A DNA stretch of 64,000 nt from Motilibacter rhizosphaerae (GCF_004216915.1 NZ_SGXD01000001.1:1-64000); one strand, 5' to 3'. Shown: positions 34,892-45,167, counted from the stretch's first letter. Notes: generated by a model from the letters alone, not told the origin. Numbers and translations: made by a program.

Positions 34892-35700
34892 TGGCCGTCG
34901 CCGACCTGGTCCCGCTGGAGACCCTCACCGACGAGGAGCTCGCCGTCCTGGCGCCCGCGCACTCGATCGTGGTGGACCCGTTCCTCGACGAGCAGGACGC
35001 CGGCGTGCCGCGGGCGGTCCGGGCGGCGGTGGCGCGCACGGCGTACCGGAGCCTGGTGGCCCGCGGCATCCTCGAGCCGCCGACGTCGGAGGCAGCGGTC
35101 GAGGCGCTCGAGCAGCGCCTCGCCGATGACGACATCGGCACCGTGGCGGTGATGGTGCGCGACGACGTCCGCGCGCTCGTCAGCCTGCGCCAAGCCGCGC
35201 GGACCGTCGTCGCGGTGGCGCGGACGACCGCGGCGAGCCAGGACTTCTGGTACGCGCACGTCGTCGACGACGTCACCCTGGTCGAGGAGGTCGACAGCGC
35301 GGGGATGCACCGCTTCGCGTTGTCCTCGACGGCGGCGCTGCCCGAGCTCCTGGTGGCGGCGGCGGTGCACCCCGAGCTGCCCGACCTCGACACCGACCAG
35401 GAGGGGCGCGAGGTCGTGCTCCCCGTCGCGCCCGTCGACGAGGCGGATCCCACGCCGCCGGACGAGGTGCTGGAGGAGCTGGGCGCCGCGGTGCTGCGCT
35501 GCGACGTGGTGGTGCGGGTCGTCGGCGACGAGGAGCCCGTGCTCTTCGGCGTCTTCTCCGCACCTGCCGGGTGCTGGACGCTCGAGGCGGAGTACGGCAC
35601 CGGTGGCCCGCTGGTCGCGCGGCAGTGCTCGGGGGCCGAGGCGCGACGTCGGCTGGCGGGGATGGTCTCGGGGGACCACGACCGCGTGACCGCTCCATGA
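34891..35700 (+). CDS. EspG-like secretion chaperone
   Basis: A 269-residue soluble protein. The middle contains DFWYAHVVDDVTLVEEVD then GMHRFALSSTAALPELL; this strand pattern with a central HRF is what I know from EspG-type chaperones of actinobacterial ESX loci, which bind PE/PPE or WXG clients in the cytosol. The N-terminal RTAYRSLVARGILEPP helix also fits. ATG 34891 overlaps the upstream stop by one base (TGATG). Direct coupling to a WXG effector supports the chaperone reading; a profile search would settle it. Confidence 0.6.
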   Translation: MAVADLVPLETLTDEELAVLAPAHSIVVDPFLDEQDAGVPRAVRAAVARTAYRSLVARGILEPPTSEAAVEALEQRLADDDIGTVAVMVRDDVRALVSLRQAARTVVAVARTTAASQDFWYAHVVDDVTLVEEVDSAGMHRFALSSTAALPELLVAAAVHPELPDLDTDQEGREVVLPVAPVDEADPTPPDEVLEELGAAVLRCDVVVRVVGDEEPVLFGVFSAPAGCWTLEAEYGTGGPLVARQCSGAEARRRLAGMVSGDHDRVTAP

Positions 35701-35734
35701 GCCACCGGGGCGCTACTCGCACGGGGAGGTCGGC

Positions 35735-36340
35735 ATGACCGACGAGGACCGCTTCGTCCTGCCGCCGCTGACCAGCCGCAGCTGGTGGCGCTGGATCACC
35801 GCCACCCTCGTCGCCGTCGTCGCGGTGGCCGCGTACGTCTGGGCGACGCAGCCGCAGGACAGGTGGGCGGTGGCGGCTGTCGCCGTCCTCGGCGCGGTCC
35901 TCGTCCTCGCGGTCGCCCGGCGGGCCGCCTGGGTCGAGGTGAGCACGGGCACGGTCGTCAAGCGCACGCTGCTCCGCGGTCGGCAGCGGATGCCGCTGGC
36001 GGAGGCGGCCGTGGAGGTCCGGGCGAACGGCGGGGGCCTCGCCACCCTGGACGTCTCGGCGGGCCGGGGGCGGACGGTGCGCCTCCCGCTGCTCGCCCTC
36101 ACCCAGTACGTCGAGCGCTCCCAGGAGGCCGCGCCCCTGCGCACCCTCGCCGACCTGGTCGAGAGGTGGAGCGGCGAACGCGGGCGCACCGCCGTCGACC
36201 TCATGCGCCGCCAGGCCGACCACGTCGCCGCAGGCGGCTCGGCCACGACCTCTCCCCTGGCGCCCCTCGCCCGCAAGAACATCACCGGCGCCGTCGGCGC
36301 GGCGGGCGCAGCCGGAGGCGCCACCGACCTGCTGCCGTGA
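35735..36340 (+). CDS. Two-helix membrane protein of the type VII-like operon
   Basis: A 201-residue protein with two membrane segments (WITATLVAVVAVAAYVWA, about 21-38, and WAVAAVAVLGAVLVLAVA, about 44-61). A cytosolic beta-rich region (VEVSTGTVVKRTLLRGRQRM) resembles bacterial PH-like domains, and a helical tail contains DLVERWSGERGR. ATG 35735 lies 34 bases after the chaperone gene. The role is unknown; it could be an immunity, anchoring or regulatory partner of the WXG protein. Confidence 0.6.
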   Translation: MTDEDRFVLPPLTSRSWWRWITATLVAVVAVAAYVWATQPQDRWAVAAVAVLGAVLVLAVARRAAWVEVSTGTVVKRTLLRGRQRMPLAEAAVEVRANGGGLATLDVSAGRGRTVRLPLLALTQYVERSQEAAPLRTLADLVERWSGERGRTAVDLMRRQADHVAAGGSATTSPLAPLARKNITGAVGAAGAAGGATDLLP

Positions 36341-36361
36341 GGCGAGCCGCTGCGCACCTCG

Positions 36362-37633
36362 TCAAGCGAGGGGCGTGGTGGTGCCGGGGTTCCGGTCCGC
36401 GGCGTGGGCCGCTGGTACGGGTGGGCGCCCGTCGGGTGGTCGCCAGCGGAAGAGTCCAGGTCGGTCGGGGTCCGGTTCGAGCTGCCAGCCTCCTGCGTGG
36501 AGGAGGTGGTGGTGTCTGCTGCAGAGCAGGCACATGGTGGTGATGTCGGTGGCGCCTCCGTCGGACCAGTGGATGACGTGGTGGGCCTGGACGCGTCTGT
36601 TGCGGCAGCCGGGGGCGATGCAGCCGCCGTCGCGTACCCACAGCGCTCGCAGTTGGGCGCGGGTGGCGAGGCGGGTCTCGCGACCCAGCGCGAGGGGCAC
36701 ACCGGGCGCGACGCGGATCTCGAGGTCCTGCTCGGGCATGTTCGCGTGCGGGCTGAGCGTCGCGGTGAGCAGGACGCTGACGTCGGCGGTGCAGGTGAGG
36801 TACTTCAGCTCCTCGGCGGTGAACGCTGTGCCGAGGATGCCGCTGATCCCGGTGTGCCCGTCACCAGGCTGCAGCTCGTCGCGCAGCGTGGGCAGGTCGA
36901 CGACCAGGGTCGTGTCGACGCGCAGGCTGGTGACCCCGGGCGTGGAGCCGAGGTGCGCCTCGACGATCTCGACGAGGGCGTCGGCTTGGCGCTGGGCGGC
37001 GGTCCGCGGGTCGACCGTCTCACCGGGTACGGGGTTGGGCTGCGCGCCGGCGCGGATCGCGCGCTGCAGCAGCAGCCCCTCAGCACGCGGCAAGCGTCCG
37101 GTGATGTCGACGCAGCCGTCGAACCCGTCACTCAGCAGCAGGTAGCGACTGTCGTGGATCCGCTGCGCGCGCTCCTCGCGGGACTCGTCTGCTTCCACCG
37201 CCGCTTCGAGCCGGCTCACGGCCGTCCGGACGTCTGCCGGTGCCGCGGCCTTCGCGAGCGGGACGAGCGTGTCTTCGGCTTCGAGCATGACGTGCGCGCC
37301 GAGCCGCTTGTGCCCGACCGCCAGCTCGTCGACGTGGCGGACGGAGATGCTCCCCGACCGCAGGGCGTCCGCGGTTCGGGGAAGGTCGCGCAGCGCTCGC
37401 GCCGCGGTGACGGCGCGGCGGGCGTCGAGCGCGTCCATGCGCGCGTGGTGCCGGAGCCACGCCTGGGCGGTGACCTGGTTGTCGACGACGAACTCCGAGG
37501 CCGCGTCGAACTCCGCGAGGTCGGCCAGGAACTCGGCCTGCAGCCGGGCGATCGCCGCCTGCTTCTCGAGCAGTGCGACCCCGCGCGGCGACCCGGACCG
37601 GGGGTCGCGCGAGGGGCTGCTGCTCGAGCTCAT
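36362..37633 (-). CDS. DUF222 and HNH endonuclease-like protein (13E12 family)
   Basis: A 423-residue protein. The N-terminal helical DUF222 domain contains ASEFVVDNQVTAQAWLRHHARMD. The C-terminal HNH nuclease domain has CIAPGC, VQAHHVIHWSDGG and MCLLCSRHHHLLH, with zinc cysteines and catalytic histidines intact. These genes occur in many copies in high-GC actinobacteria and include the mycobacterial 13E12 REP family, several of which are SOS-induced. ATG 37633 is chosen; a TTG 15 bases upstream is also in frame. No SOS box is visible here, unlike the copy at the end of the window. Confidence 0.9.
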   Translation of the reverse strand: MSSSSSPSRDPRSGSPRGVALLEKQAAIARLQAEFLADLAEFDAASEFVVDNQVTAQAWLRHHARMDALDARRAVTAARALRDLPRTADALRSGSISVRHVDELAVGHKRLGAHVMLEAEDTLVPLAKAAAPADVRTAVSRLEAAVEADESREERAQRIHDSRYLLLSDGFDGCVDITGRLPRAEGLLLQRAIRAGAQPNPVPGETVDPRTAAQRQADALVEIVEAHLGSTPGVTSLRVDTTLVVDLPTLRDELQPGDGHTGISGILGTAFTAEELKYLTCTADVSVLLTATLSPHANMPEQDLEIRVAPGVPLALGRETRLATRAQLRALWVRDGGCIAPGCRNRRVQAHHVIHWSDGGATDITTMCLLCSRHHHLLHAGGWQLEPDPDRPGLFRWRPPDGRPPVPAAHAADRNPGTTTPLA

Positions 37634-37984
37634 GCCGACAACGTGCAAGCCACCACCGACAGAGTCGGGTCAGCAGAACCTGCTGCCATGCAGCCACTCC
37701 TCGGCCACGCGCAGTGATCCCATTTGATCGGGGACCCCGATCAGATGGGGGTGCTCCGCGGCCCCAAGAACTGCATGATCACGGCGAGGTGGGGGTGGGC
37801 CAGCCATACGAACTGACCGCCACCAGCACGGGATTCCACCCCCTCGGCCACCACCTCGTACGGTCGGCCCACCACTCCGTCCCGCTCGCCCCCCCACCTC
37901 GATCGGGCAGCCTGATCGACTTCCACCCCCGCGTCGCACGCTTGACCGCGACACAGGTGGGCAGGCGGCCCTACCGTGACCCCT
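37634..37984. other. 350-base intergenic region with palindromes
   Basis: The gap contains a perfect inverted repeat gatcgggg-a-ccccgatc at 37726-37742 and one copy of the dispersed element (ctgcatgatcacgg, 37771-37784). It also holds the putative promoter of the HerA-like gene (taccgt near 37973). No gene or RNA is recognised. Confidence 0.55.
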
Positions 37985-39580
37985 GTGAGCGACGACATCC
38001 TCGAGACGGTGCGCAAGGGCTACGCGTTCGACGGGTCGGCGGTCGAGCTGGGCGCCCTCGTCACGGACGGTACCGCGCACCCCGACGTCCCCGTCCGGCT
38101 GCCGCTGGCCATGATGAACCGGCACGGGCTCGTCGCCGGCGCGACCGGCACCGGCAAGACCAAGACGCTGCAGCTCGTCGCCGAGCAGCTCTCGGCGGCA
38201 GGCGTCCCCGTCTTCCTCGCCGACGTGAAGGGCGACGTCTCCGGCATCGCCGCGCCCGGGACGGCCAGCGACCGGGTCACCAAGCGCGCGGCCGAGGTCG
38301 GCATCGAGTGGGCCGCCACCGGCTTCCCCGCCGAGTTCTACGCGCTCGGCGGCATCGGGACCGGCGCGCCCGTGCGCGCGACCATGACGAGCTTCGGGCC
38401 CGTGCTCCTCGCCAAGGTGCTCGGCCTCAACGAGGTCCAGGAGTCCTCCCTCGGCCTGGTCTTCCACTACGCCGACAAGGCCGGGCTGCCGCTGCTCGAC
38501 CTCAAGGACCTGCGCGCGGTCATCACGTACCTCGTGAGCGACGAGGGCGCCGGGGACCTCTCGGGCCTCGGCGGCCTGTCCAAGGCGACGGCCGGCGTCA
38601 TCCTGCGCGAGCTCGTGGGCTTCGAGGACCAGGGCGCCGACGCGTTCTTCGGCGAGCCGGAGTTCGACACCGCCGACCTGCTGCGCGTCGCGCCCGACGG
38701 CCGCGGCGTCATCAGCTGCCTCGAGCTGCCCGGGGTGCAAGACCGTCCGGCGCTGTTCTCGACGTTCCTCATGTGGCTGCTCGCCGACCTGTTCCACGAC
38801 CTGCCCGAGGTCGGTGACGTCGAGAAGCCCAAGCTGGTCTTCTTCTTCGACGAGGCGCACCTGCTGTTCCGCGACGCGTCCAAGGACTTCCTCGCCGCCA
38901 TCGCCCAGACCGTGCGGCTCATCCGCTCCAAGGGCGTCGGCATCTTCTTCGTCACGCAGACGCCCAGCGACGTCCCCGACGAGGTGCTGGCGCAGCTCGG
39001 CAACCGCGTGCAGCACGCGCTGCGCGCCTTCACCCCGGCCGACGCGAAGGCGCTCAAGGCCACGGTGACGACGTTCCCGAAGTCCGGCTACGACCTCGAG
39101 GAGGTGCTGCCGGCGCTCGGCATCGGCGAGGCCGTCGTCACCGTCCTGTCCGAGAGCGGCGCCCCGACGCCCGTCGCCTGGACGCGGCTGCGGCCCCCGA
39201 GCTCGCTCATGGGCCCGCTCGACCCCGCAGCGCTCAGCGCCGCCGTCGCGGCCTCGCCCACCGCGCAGGAGTACGCCCAGGCCGTCGACCGCGACTCGGC
39301 CTACGAGCGGCTCCAGGCGAAGCTGCACCCCGCGCCCACCCCCGCCGCACAGCCCGCACCCGAGCCCGCACCCGAGCCCGCGCCCGAGCCCAGGAGCGCG
39401 CCCCGCCCGGAGCGGCACGAGGAGCAGCACGAGAGCGGCGCCGCGGCTGCCGTCGCCGGCATCTTCGGCTCTGCGGTCTTCAAGTCCTTCGCCCGCTCCG
39501 CCGCCAGCGCCGCCGGGCGCGAGATCACCCGCTCGCTGTTCGGGACCGCGCCCCGGCGGCGCAGCTCGCGCCGGCGCTGA
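37985..39580 (+). CDS. HerA/DUF853-like ATPase
   Basis: About 531 residues. Walker A GATGTGKTKT is at about 53-62, with VFLADVKGDVSGIA after it, Walker B VFFFDEAHLLF and the motif FFVTQTPSDVPDEVLAQLGNRVQHALRAF. This is the DUF853/HerA hexameric translocase family, linked to DNA processing and repair or conjugation-like pumping. The C-terminus has a Pro-Ala-Glu repeat (APEPAPEPAPEP) and a basic tail RRRSSRRR. GTG 37985 or 37976 may be the start; a TACCGT -10-like box just before suggests a leaderless message from 37985. No NurA partner is adjacent. Confidence 0.9.
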   Translation: MSDDILETVRKGYAFDGSAVELGALVTDGTAHPDVPVRLPLAMMNRHGLVAGATGTGKTKTLQLVAEQLSAAGVPVFLADVKGDVSGIAAPGTASDRVTKRAAEVGIEWAATGFPAEFYALGGIGTGAPVRATMTSFGPVLLAKVLGLNEVQESSLGLVFHYADKAGLPLLDLKDLRAVITYLVSDEGAGDLSGLGGLSKATAGVILRELVGFEDQGADAFFGEPEFDTADLLRVAPDGRGVISCLELPGVQDRPALFSTFLMWLLADLFHDLPEVGDVEKPKLVFFFDEAHLLFRDASKDFLAAIAQTVRLIRSKGVGIFFVTQTPSDVPDEVLAQLGNRVQHALRAFTPADAKALKATVTTFPKSGYDLEEVLPALGIGEAVVTVLSESGAPTPVAWTRLRPPSSLMGPLDPAALSAAVAASPTAQEYAQAVDRDSAYERLQAKLHPAPTPAAQPAPEPAPEPAPEPRSAPRPERHEEQHESGAAAAVAGIFGSAVFKSFARSAASAAGREITRSLFGTAPRRRSSRRR

Positions 39581-39582
39581 CC

Positions 39583-40680
39583 GTGCCCGCCGTCACCATA
39601 GCGCAGGCGCTGGAGTGGCGGCTGGGCAAGCAGTTCCTGCTGCGGCCGGCGGACGACCCCCTCGAGGTCGTCCGCCGGCTGCTCGGCGTCCAGGCGCAGG
39701 TGCCGTCCGCCGCCGACCTCGCCGTACGCGTCCGGCTGGCCGACGCTCCCGAGCCCGTCCTCCCGCCCCTGCTCGCCGACGGCCGGGTCTTCCGGACCTG
39801 GTCCGTACGCGGCACGCTGCACGTGCACGACCCCGCCACCGGCGCGGCCGTCCTCGCTCTGCTCGCCGAGGGGCGCAGCTGGCAGCGGCCCGGGTGGCAG
39901 CGCGAGTTCGCGACGACGGCGGAGATGGACCGGCTGGCCGAGCTCTGCGCCGAGCTGCTCCCCGGACGCCGGCTGAGCCGGGACGAGCTCGCGACCGAGC
40001 TGGAGCAGCACGCCGGCTCCGACCTCGCGGCGAAGCTCCGCTCGGGCTGGGGCAGCCTGCTCAAGCCGCTCGCCTGGCAGGGACTGCTCTGCGGTGCCCC
40101 TGGGCCCGGCGTGCTGTTCGGGACCCCGCAGGACGTCGTGCCCGGCTGGCCCGGGCTACCGCCGGTCGAGGAGGCCGGGCCACGAGTGCTGCGCACCTAC
40201 CTCGCGGCGTACGGGCCGGCGACGCTCGACGCCTTCGGGCAGTGGCTGGTGCGCGGGATGTTCGGGGTCCGCGTGCTCCGCGGGTGGCTCGCCGACCTGG
40301 GCGACGCCGTGGCGGCGGTCGAGGTCGACGGCACCACCGCGTACGTGCCGGCGGAGGAGCTGGACGACCTGCTCGCCGCGCGGCCGAGCGGGACGGTCCG
40401 CCTGCTGCCGTCGTTCGACCAGTGGGTCCTCGGCCCGGGCACCAGCGACACCCGCGTCGTGCCCGCCGAGCACCGGGCCGCGGTCAGCCGCGCCGGCGGC
40501 TGGATCTCCCCCGTCGTCACCTCCGGCGGCAGGGTCGTGGGCACCTGGGCCGTCGGGCAGCGGGCGGCCGAGCCGGAGGTCACGCTGTTCCCCGGGGAGG
40601 ACGTCCCGGCGGCGGCTCTGGCACACGAGCGGGCCCGGCTGGCGCAGCGCCACCCGGACGACGCGCACCCGGACGGCTGA
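39583..40680 (+). CDS. AlkZ-like winged-helix protein, paralogue 1
   Basis: A 365-residue protein of the HTH_42/AlkZ family, three tandem winged helices. AlkZ from Streptomyces is a DNA glycosylase that unhooks interstrand crosslinks using a catalytic Gln-x-Gln. Here LLGVQAQVPSA (about 34-44) keeps that motif, and FRTWSVRGTLHVHD follows. The conserved C-terminal LLPSFDQWVLGPG is present. GTG 39583 starts two bases after the HerA-like stop, so the two are probably co-transcribed, consistent with DNA repair. A second paralogue lies at 48.3 kb. Confidence 0.88.
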   Translation: MPAVTIAQALEWRLGKQFLLRPADDPLEVVRRLLGVQAQVPSAADLAVRVRLADAPEPVLPPLLADGRVFRTWSVRGTLHVHDPATGAAVLALLAEGRSWQRPGWQREFATTAEMDRLAELCAELLPGRRLSRDELATELEQHAGSDLAAKLRSGWGSLLKPLAWQGLLCGAPGPGVLFGTPQDVVPGWPGLPPVEEAGPRVLRTYLAAYGPATLDAFGQWLVRGMFGVRVLRGWLADLGDAVAAVEVDGTTAYVPAEELDDLLAARPSGTVRLLPSFDQWVLGPGTSDTRVVPAEHRAAVSRAGGWISPVVTSGGRVVGTWAVGQRAAEPEVTLFPGEDVPAAALAHERARLAQRHPDDAHPDG

Positions 40681-40756
40681 CAGGGGCTCAGCCACCCCCC
40701 GGTCGCGGCCGAGAGGGAGGAGCGCACCCGACCCTGAGGTGTGCTGAGGAGGCCGC

Positions 40757-41947
40757 GTGACCGTCACCAGCGTCGAGGCACGCGCGCAGGTCGAGACCCT
40801 GCTCGCGACCGCGCGCCAGGCGCTCGGCGTCACCGCGACCTTCCTCTCCAGGATGGACGGGCAGACGCAGCGCCTGGAGCAGGTCGACTCCTCCGTCCCC
40901 CTGCTCTTCCAGGAGGGCTACACCCAGCGGCAGGACCGCACGCTGTGCCAAGCGGTCCTCGACGGCGACCTGCCGGCCGTGATGCCGGACCTGCGCAAGC
41001 ACCCGCTCGCCATGACGCTGCCGGCGGCCAAGTTCCCGCGGCTCCGCAGCTACATCTCGGTCCCGGTGGTGCTGAGCGACGGCTCGCTCTACGGCACCTT
41101 CTGCGGCGCCGGCCTCACCGCCGACCGCGGGCTCAGCAGCCGCGACAAGGCACTCATGGACGTGCTCGCCCGCGCGGCCGCCATGGTGCTGGAGCCGGAG
41201 CTGCGCGAGCAGGAGCGCCGCGACGGGCTGCTCTCGCGCTTCGACCCGCTCATGGCCGACGGCGGCCCCCGCATCCTGCTGCAGCCGATCGTCGCGCTCG
41301 CGGACGGGCGGCGTACGGGCGCGGAGGCGCTCAGCCGCTTTCCCGTGGAGTGGGGCACTCCTCCGGACGTGGCGTTCGAGCAGGCGCACTCCGTCGGGGT
41401 CGGTGACCGGCTGGAGCTCCTCGCGCTGCGCCGCGCGGCCGGGCTGCTCGACAGCGTCGACGGCTACGTCTCCCTCAACGTCTCCCCCAGCACGCTCATC
41501 ACCCCCGAGTGCCGCGCGCTGCTCCACGGGCTGCCGGTCGAGCGGGTGCTGCTCGAGCTCACCGAGCACGACGCCGTGCAGGACTACGACACCGTCCGCA
41601 GCGTGCTGGAACCGCTGCGCCGCAAGGGGCTCCGGCTCGCCATCGACGACGTGGGCGCCGGGTTCTCCTCGCTGCGCCACATCGTGCTGACCTCGCCCGA
41701 CGTGCTCAAGCTCGACCGCAGCATCATCGACGGCATCGCCGGCGACACTGTGCTGCGCACCCTGGTCGCCTCGCTCGTCACCTTCGCCCACGCGTGCTCG
41801 GCCACCCTGGTCGCCGAGGGCATCGAGCGGGCCGAGGACGCCGTCGTCCTGCGCGAGCTCGGCGTGGACTCGGGTCAGGGCTGGTACTTCGGGCGTCCCG
41901 TCGAGCCGGCCGAGCTGGCCGCGGTCCGCACCGTCGTCGCGGCCTAG
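40757..41947 (+). CDS. GAF-EAL cyclic-di-GMP phosphodiesterase
   Basis: A 396-residue protein with an N-terminal GAF sensor (about 5-150) and a C-terminal EAL domain. The catalytic set is complete: [41 protein letters not shown] and GQGWYFGRP. It should hydrolyse c-di-GMP to pGpG. There is no membrane segment, so sensing is cytosolic. GTG 40757 follows tgaggagg. Its stop codon and that of the converging kbl gene share the palindrome CTAG. No GGDEF partner is in the window. Confidence 0.93.
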   Translation: MTVTSVEARAQVETLLATARQALGVTATFLSRMDGQTQRLEQVDSSVPLLFQEGYTQRQDRTLCQAVLDGDLPAVMPDLRKHPLAMTLPAAKFPRLRSYISVPVVLSDGSLYGTFCGAGLTADRGLSSRDKALMDVLARAAAMVLEPELREQERRDGLLSRFDPLMADGGPRILLQPIVALADGRRTGAEALSRFPVEWGTPPDVAFEQAHSVGVGDRLELLALRRAAGLLDSVDGYVSLNVSPSTLITPECRALLHGLPVERVLLELTEHDAVQDYDTVRSVLEPLRRKGLRLAIDDVGAGFSSLRHIVLTSPDVLKLDRSIIDGIAGDTVLRTLVASLVTFAHACSATLVAEGIERAEDAVVLRELGVDSGQGWYFGRPVEPAELAAVRTVVAA

Positions 41948-43128
41948 CCCAGCACCTCGCGCGTCGCCTCGACGAACGCGGCGGCGCAGCGGCGTACGTC
42001 GTCCTCGCTGTGGGCGGCGGAGATCTGCACGCGGATCCGGGCCTTCCCCTTCGGCACCACGGGGTACGAGAACGCCACGACGTAGATCCCCTTGGCCAGC
42101 AGGCGCTCCGCGACCCTGCCCGCCACGGTCGCGTCGCCGTACATCACCGGGCAGATCGGGTGCTCGCCCGGCAGCACCTCGAGCCCACCGTCGGCGAGCA
42201 GCTCGCGGAAGAGCCGGGCGTTGTCGAGCAGCCGGCGCCGCGCGTCCGCCGAGCCGGCGACGAGGTCCAGCGCGGCGAGCGAACCCGCGACGACGGGCGG
42301 GGCGACCGCGTTGCTGAAGAGGTACGGCCGGGAGCGCTGCCGCAGCAGGGCCACCACTTCGGCCGGACCGCTGACGTAACCGCCCGAGGCGCCGCCGAGC
42401 GCCTTGCCGAGCGTGCCCGTCAGCAGGTCGACCCGGTCGCGGACACCCCAGTGGTCGGGCGTACCCGCACCGGACTCGCCCAGGAAGCCCACCGCGTGCG
42501 AGTCGTCGACCAGCACCAGCGCGTCGTACGCGTCGGCGAGGTCGCAGATCTCCGGCAGCGGCGCGAGGTAGCCGTCCATGGAGAAGACGCCGTCGGTCAC
42601 GACGAGCCGGCGACGGGCGCCTGACGCCTCCTGCAGGCAGCGCTCGAGGTCGGCCATGTCGCGGTTGCGGTAGCGCAGCCGCTGGGCCTTGCAGAGCCGC
42701 ACCCCGTCGATGATCGACGCGTGGTTGAGCTCGTCGGAGATGACCGCGTCCTCCGCGCCCAGCAGGACCTCGAACAGCCCGGTGTTCGCGTCGAAGCACG
42801 ACGAGTAGAGGATCGTCGCCTCGGTGCCGAGCAGCGCGGAGATCCGCGCCTCCAGCTCCCCGTGCTGCTCCTGGGTGCCGCAGATGAAGCGCACGCTGGC
42901 CATGCCGAACCCCCAGCGCTGCAGCGCCTCCTCGGCGGCCGCGACGACGTCCGGGTGGTCGGCGAGGCCGAGGTAGTTGTTGGAGCAGAAGTTGAGGACG
43001 TCGGCGCCCGAGGTCGTCACCTGCGCCGACTGCGCGGTCGTGAGCGGGCGCTCGGACTTCCACAGCCCGCTCGTCCGGATCTCCTCGAGCGTCGCGGACA
43101 GGTCGGCGCGGAGGGCGTCGGCGTACAT
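41944..43128 (-). CDS. kbl: Glycine C-acetyltransferase (2-amino-3-ketobutyrate CoA ligase)
   Basis: A 394-residue PLP enzyme of the alpha-oxoamine synthase family. [14 protein letters not shown] is near the N-terminus, [11 protein letters not shown] contains the Asp that binds the PLP nitrogen, and the Schiff-base Lys lies in [13 protein letters not shown]. It cleaves 2-amino-3-oxobutanoate with CoA to glycine and acetyl-CoA, the step after threonine dehydrogenase. ATG 43128 abuts the tdh stop with no gap. Length is standard for Kbl. Confidence 0.96.
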   Translation of the reverse strand: MYADALRADLSATLEEIRTSGLWKSERPLTTAQSAQVTTSGADVLNFCSNNYLGLADHPDVVAAAEEALQRWGFGMASVRFICGTQEQHGELEARISALLGTEATILYSSCFDANTGLFEVLLGAEDAVISDELNHASIIDGVRLCKAQRLRYRNRDMADLERCLQEASGARRRLVVTDGVFSMDGYLAPLPEICDLADAYDALVLVDDSHAVGFLGESGAGTPDHWGVRDRVDLLTGTLGKALGGASGGYVSGPAEVVALLRQRSRPYLFSNAVAPPVVAGSLAALDLVAGSADARRRLLDNARLFRELLADGGLEVLPGEHPICPVMYGDATVAGRVAERLLAKGIYVVAFSYPVVPKGKARIRVQISAAHSEDDVRRCAAAFVEATREVLG

Positions 43129-44160
43129 CTAGAGCTCCGTCCAGTCGAGCACGACCTTGCCGTGCGTCCCCCCGCGGGCGACCGAGAAGGCGGTCTCCCA
43201 GTCCCGGGCGGGGACCCGGTCCGTGATGACCGGGGAGATGTCCAGCCCGCGCTGCAGCAGCGCGGACATCGCGTACCACGTCTCGAACATCTCGCGGCCG
43301 TAGATCCCCTTGATGGTCACCATGTGCGTGACCACCTTCGCCCAGTCGAGCGTCACCGGCCTGCTGGGCAGGCCGAGCACGGCGATGCGGCCGCCCGAGT
43401 TGAGGTTCGCGAGGATCTCGGGGAGGGCGTCGGGCGCCCCGCTCATCTCGAGCGCGACTTCGAAGCCCTCGAGCATCCCCAGCGACTCCTGCGCGTCGGC
43501 GATGCGCTCGCGCGAGACGTCGAGCACGAGGTCGGCGCCCATCCGGCGGGCCAGCTCGAGCCGCGGCTGCGAGACGTCGGTGACGACGACGTGCCGGGCG
43601 CCGACGTACCGGCAGACCGCTGCCGCCATGACGCCGATCGGGCCGGCGCCGGTGATGAGCACGTCCTCGCCGACGACCGGGAAGGACAGCGCCGTGTGGA
43701 CCGCATTGCCGAAGGGGTCGAGGATCGCGGCCACGTCGAGGTCGAGGGGGCTGCGGTGCACCCAGACGTTGCCCTCCGGAAGCACGACGAGCTCGGCGAA
43801 CGCCCCGTCCCGGTCGACGCCCAGGCTCGAGGTGCGGATGCAGAGGTGACGGCGGCCCGCGCGGCAGTTGCGGCAGGTCCCGCAGACGACGTGGCCCTCA
43901 CCGCTGACGAGGTCCCCGACGCGCACGTCGCGCACGCCGGGGCCGAGGCCGACGACCTCCCCGCAGAACTCGTGCCCGGGCACGATCGGCGCCGAGACCG
44001 CGCCCGCAGCCCAGGGGTCCCAGGCCTCGATGTGGAGGTCGGTGCCGCAGATCCCCGTCCGCAGCACGCGGATCAGGACCTCGCCCTCCCCCGGCTCGGG
44101 GTCCGGCCGCTCGACGAGGTCGAGACCCGGCGCAGCCGCAGGCTTGTAGAGCGCCCTCAT
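43129..44160 (-). CDS. tdh: L-threonine 3-dehydrogenase
   Basis: A 343-residue zinc-dependent medium-chain dehydrogenase oxidising L-threonine to 2-amino-3-ketobutyrate with NAD. Catalytic zinc residues are in GICGTDLHI and GHEFCGEV, and the structural-zinc cysteines in [15 protein letters not shown]. The NAD loop is [26 protein letters not shown] is typical of Tdh. ATG 44160 overlaps the agmatinase stop by four bases. It works with the following kbl to degrade threonine to glycine and acetyl-CoA. Confidence 0.96.
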   Translation of the reverse strand: MRALYKPAAAPGLDLVERPDPEPGEGEVLIRVLRTGICGTDLHIEAWDPWAAGAVSAPIVPGHEFCGEVVGLGPGVRDVRVGDLVSGEGHVVCGTCRNCRAGRRHLCIRTSSLGVDRDGAFAELVVLPEGNVWVHRSPLDLDVAAILDPFGNAVHTALSFPVVGEDVLITGAGPIGVMAAAVCRYVGARHVVVTDVSQPRLELARRMGADLVLDVSRERIADAQESLGMLEGFEVALEMSGAPDALPEILANLNSGGRIAVLGLPSRPVTLDWAKVVTHMVTIKGIYGREMFETWYAMSALLQRGLDISPVITDRVPARDWETAFSVARGGTHGKVVLDWTEL

Positions 44161-45101
44161 CGTCGCGCGGCGAGCACCGACAGCATCTCGTACGCCGCAT
44201 GCGCCGCCGCGATCCCCGTGATCTCCGCCCAGTCGTACGCCGGCGCGACCTCGACGACGTCGGCCCCGACCACGTCGAGCCCGGCCAGCCCGCGCAGCGT
44301 GTGGAGCAGCTCGCGGCTGGTGAGGCCGCCGGCCTCCGGCGTACCGGTTCCCGGGGCGTGCGCCGGGTCGAGCACGTCGATGTCGAGCGAGACGTAGACC
44401 GGCCCGTCGGCGAGCCGGCTGCGGATGCGGCCGAGGACCGAGGCCAGGCCGTCGACCTGGTAGTCGTCGGAGCGGACGACCTGGAAGCCGAGGACGCGGT
44501 CGTCCTCGAGGTCCTGCTTGCTGTACAGCGGCCCGCGGATGCCCACGTGCATCGAGCGTTCGAGGTCGATGAGCCCCTCCTCGCTCGCGCGGCGGAAGGG
44601 CGTGCCGTGGGTGTAGGGCGCGCCGAAGTACGTGTCCCACGTGTCGAGGTGCGCATCGAGGTGGAGCACGGCGACCGGGCCGTGGTCGCGGGCGACGGAG
44701 CGCAGGACCGGCAGCGCGATCGTGTGGTCGCCGCCGAGCGTCAGCACCTTCGCCCCGTCGGCCCGCGTCGCGGTCACCGCCTGCTCGATGGTGGCGATGG
44801 CCTCCTGCAGGTCGAACGGGTTGATCCCGATGTCGCCGGCGTCGGCGACCTGCTGGGTGCCGAACGGGAAGGAGTCCTGAGCGGGGTTGTACGGCCGCAG
44901 CAGCTTCGACGCCGCGCGGATGTGGCCGGGCCCGAACCGCGCCCCGGGCCGGTAGCTCACGCCCGAGTCGAACGGCATCCCGAGGATCGCGACGTCGGCG
45001 CGGGACACCTCGTCGAGCCGGGGCAGCCGGGCGAAGGTCGCCGGGCCGGCGTACCGCGGCACGCGGGTGGCATCGACAGGACCGATCGGCGCTTCGCTCA
45101 T
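44157..45101 (-). CDS. speB: Agmatinase / arginase-family ureohydrolase
   Basis: A 314-residue manganese enzyme. The metal motifs are complete: [13 protein letters not shown], and [19 protein letters not shown] with the substrate loop. Overall it best fits agmatinase or a guanidinobutyrase-like enzyme, releasing urea from a guanidino compound; the exact substrate cannot be read from the sequence. ATG 45101 is the first gene of a unit with tdh and kbl, joined by an ATGA overlap, which links amine and threonine catabolism. Placed divergent from amt-glnK, it may share GlnR control. Confidence 0.88.
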   Translation of the reverse strand: MSEAPIGPVDATRVPRYAGPATFARLPRLDEVSRADVAILGMPFDSGVSYRPGARFGPGHIRAASKLLRPYNPAQDSFPFGTQQVADAGDIGINPFDLQEAIATIEQAVTATRADGAKVLTLGGDHTIALPVLRSVARDHGPVAVLHLDAHLDTWDTYFGAPYTHGTPFRRASEEGLIDLERSMHVGIRGPLYSKQDLEDDRVLGFQVVRSDDYQVDGLASVLGRIRSRLADGPVYVSLDIDVLDPAHAPGTGTPEAGGLTSRELLHTLRGLAGLDVVGADVVEVAPAYDWAEITGIAAAHAAYEMLSVLAARR

Positions 45102-45167
45102 GACAGGAGCCTCATGGTCCGAGCCTCTGCCCGCTGCTCGCCCGGTGTCAACGCGGCCTCGGCCCAC

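Noticed and set aside
33095-36340. tRNA-Lys-anchored genomic island
   Set aside because: No integrase and no duplicated tRNA 3' end were found; the secretion-like operon alone does not prove integration.
41944-41947. Shared CTAG stop codons of the EAL and kbl genes as a regulatory overlap
   Set aside because: A 4-base tail overlap through a palindromic stop is common in compact genomes and needs no special function.
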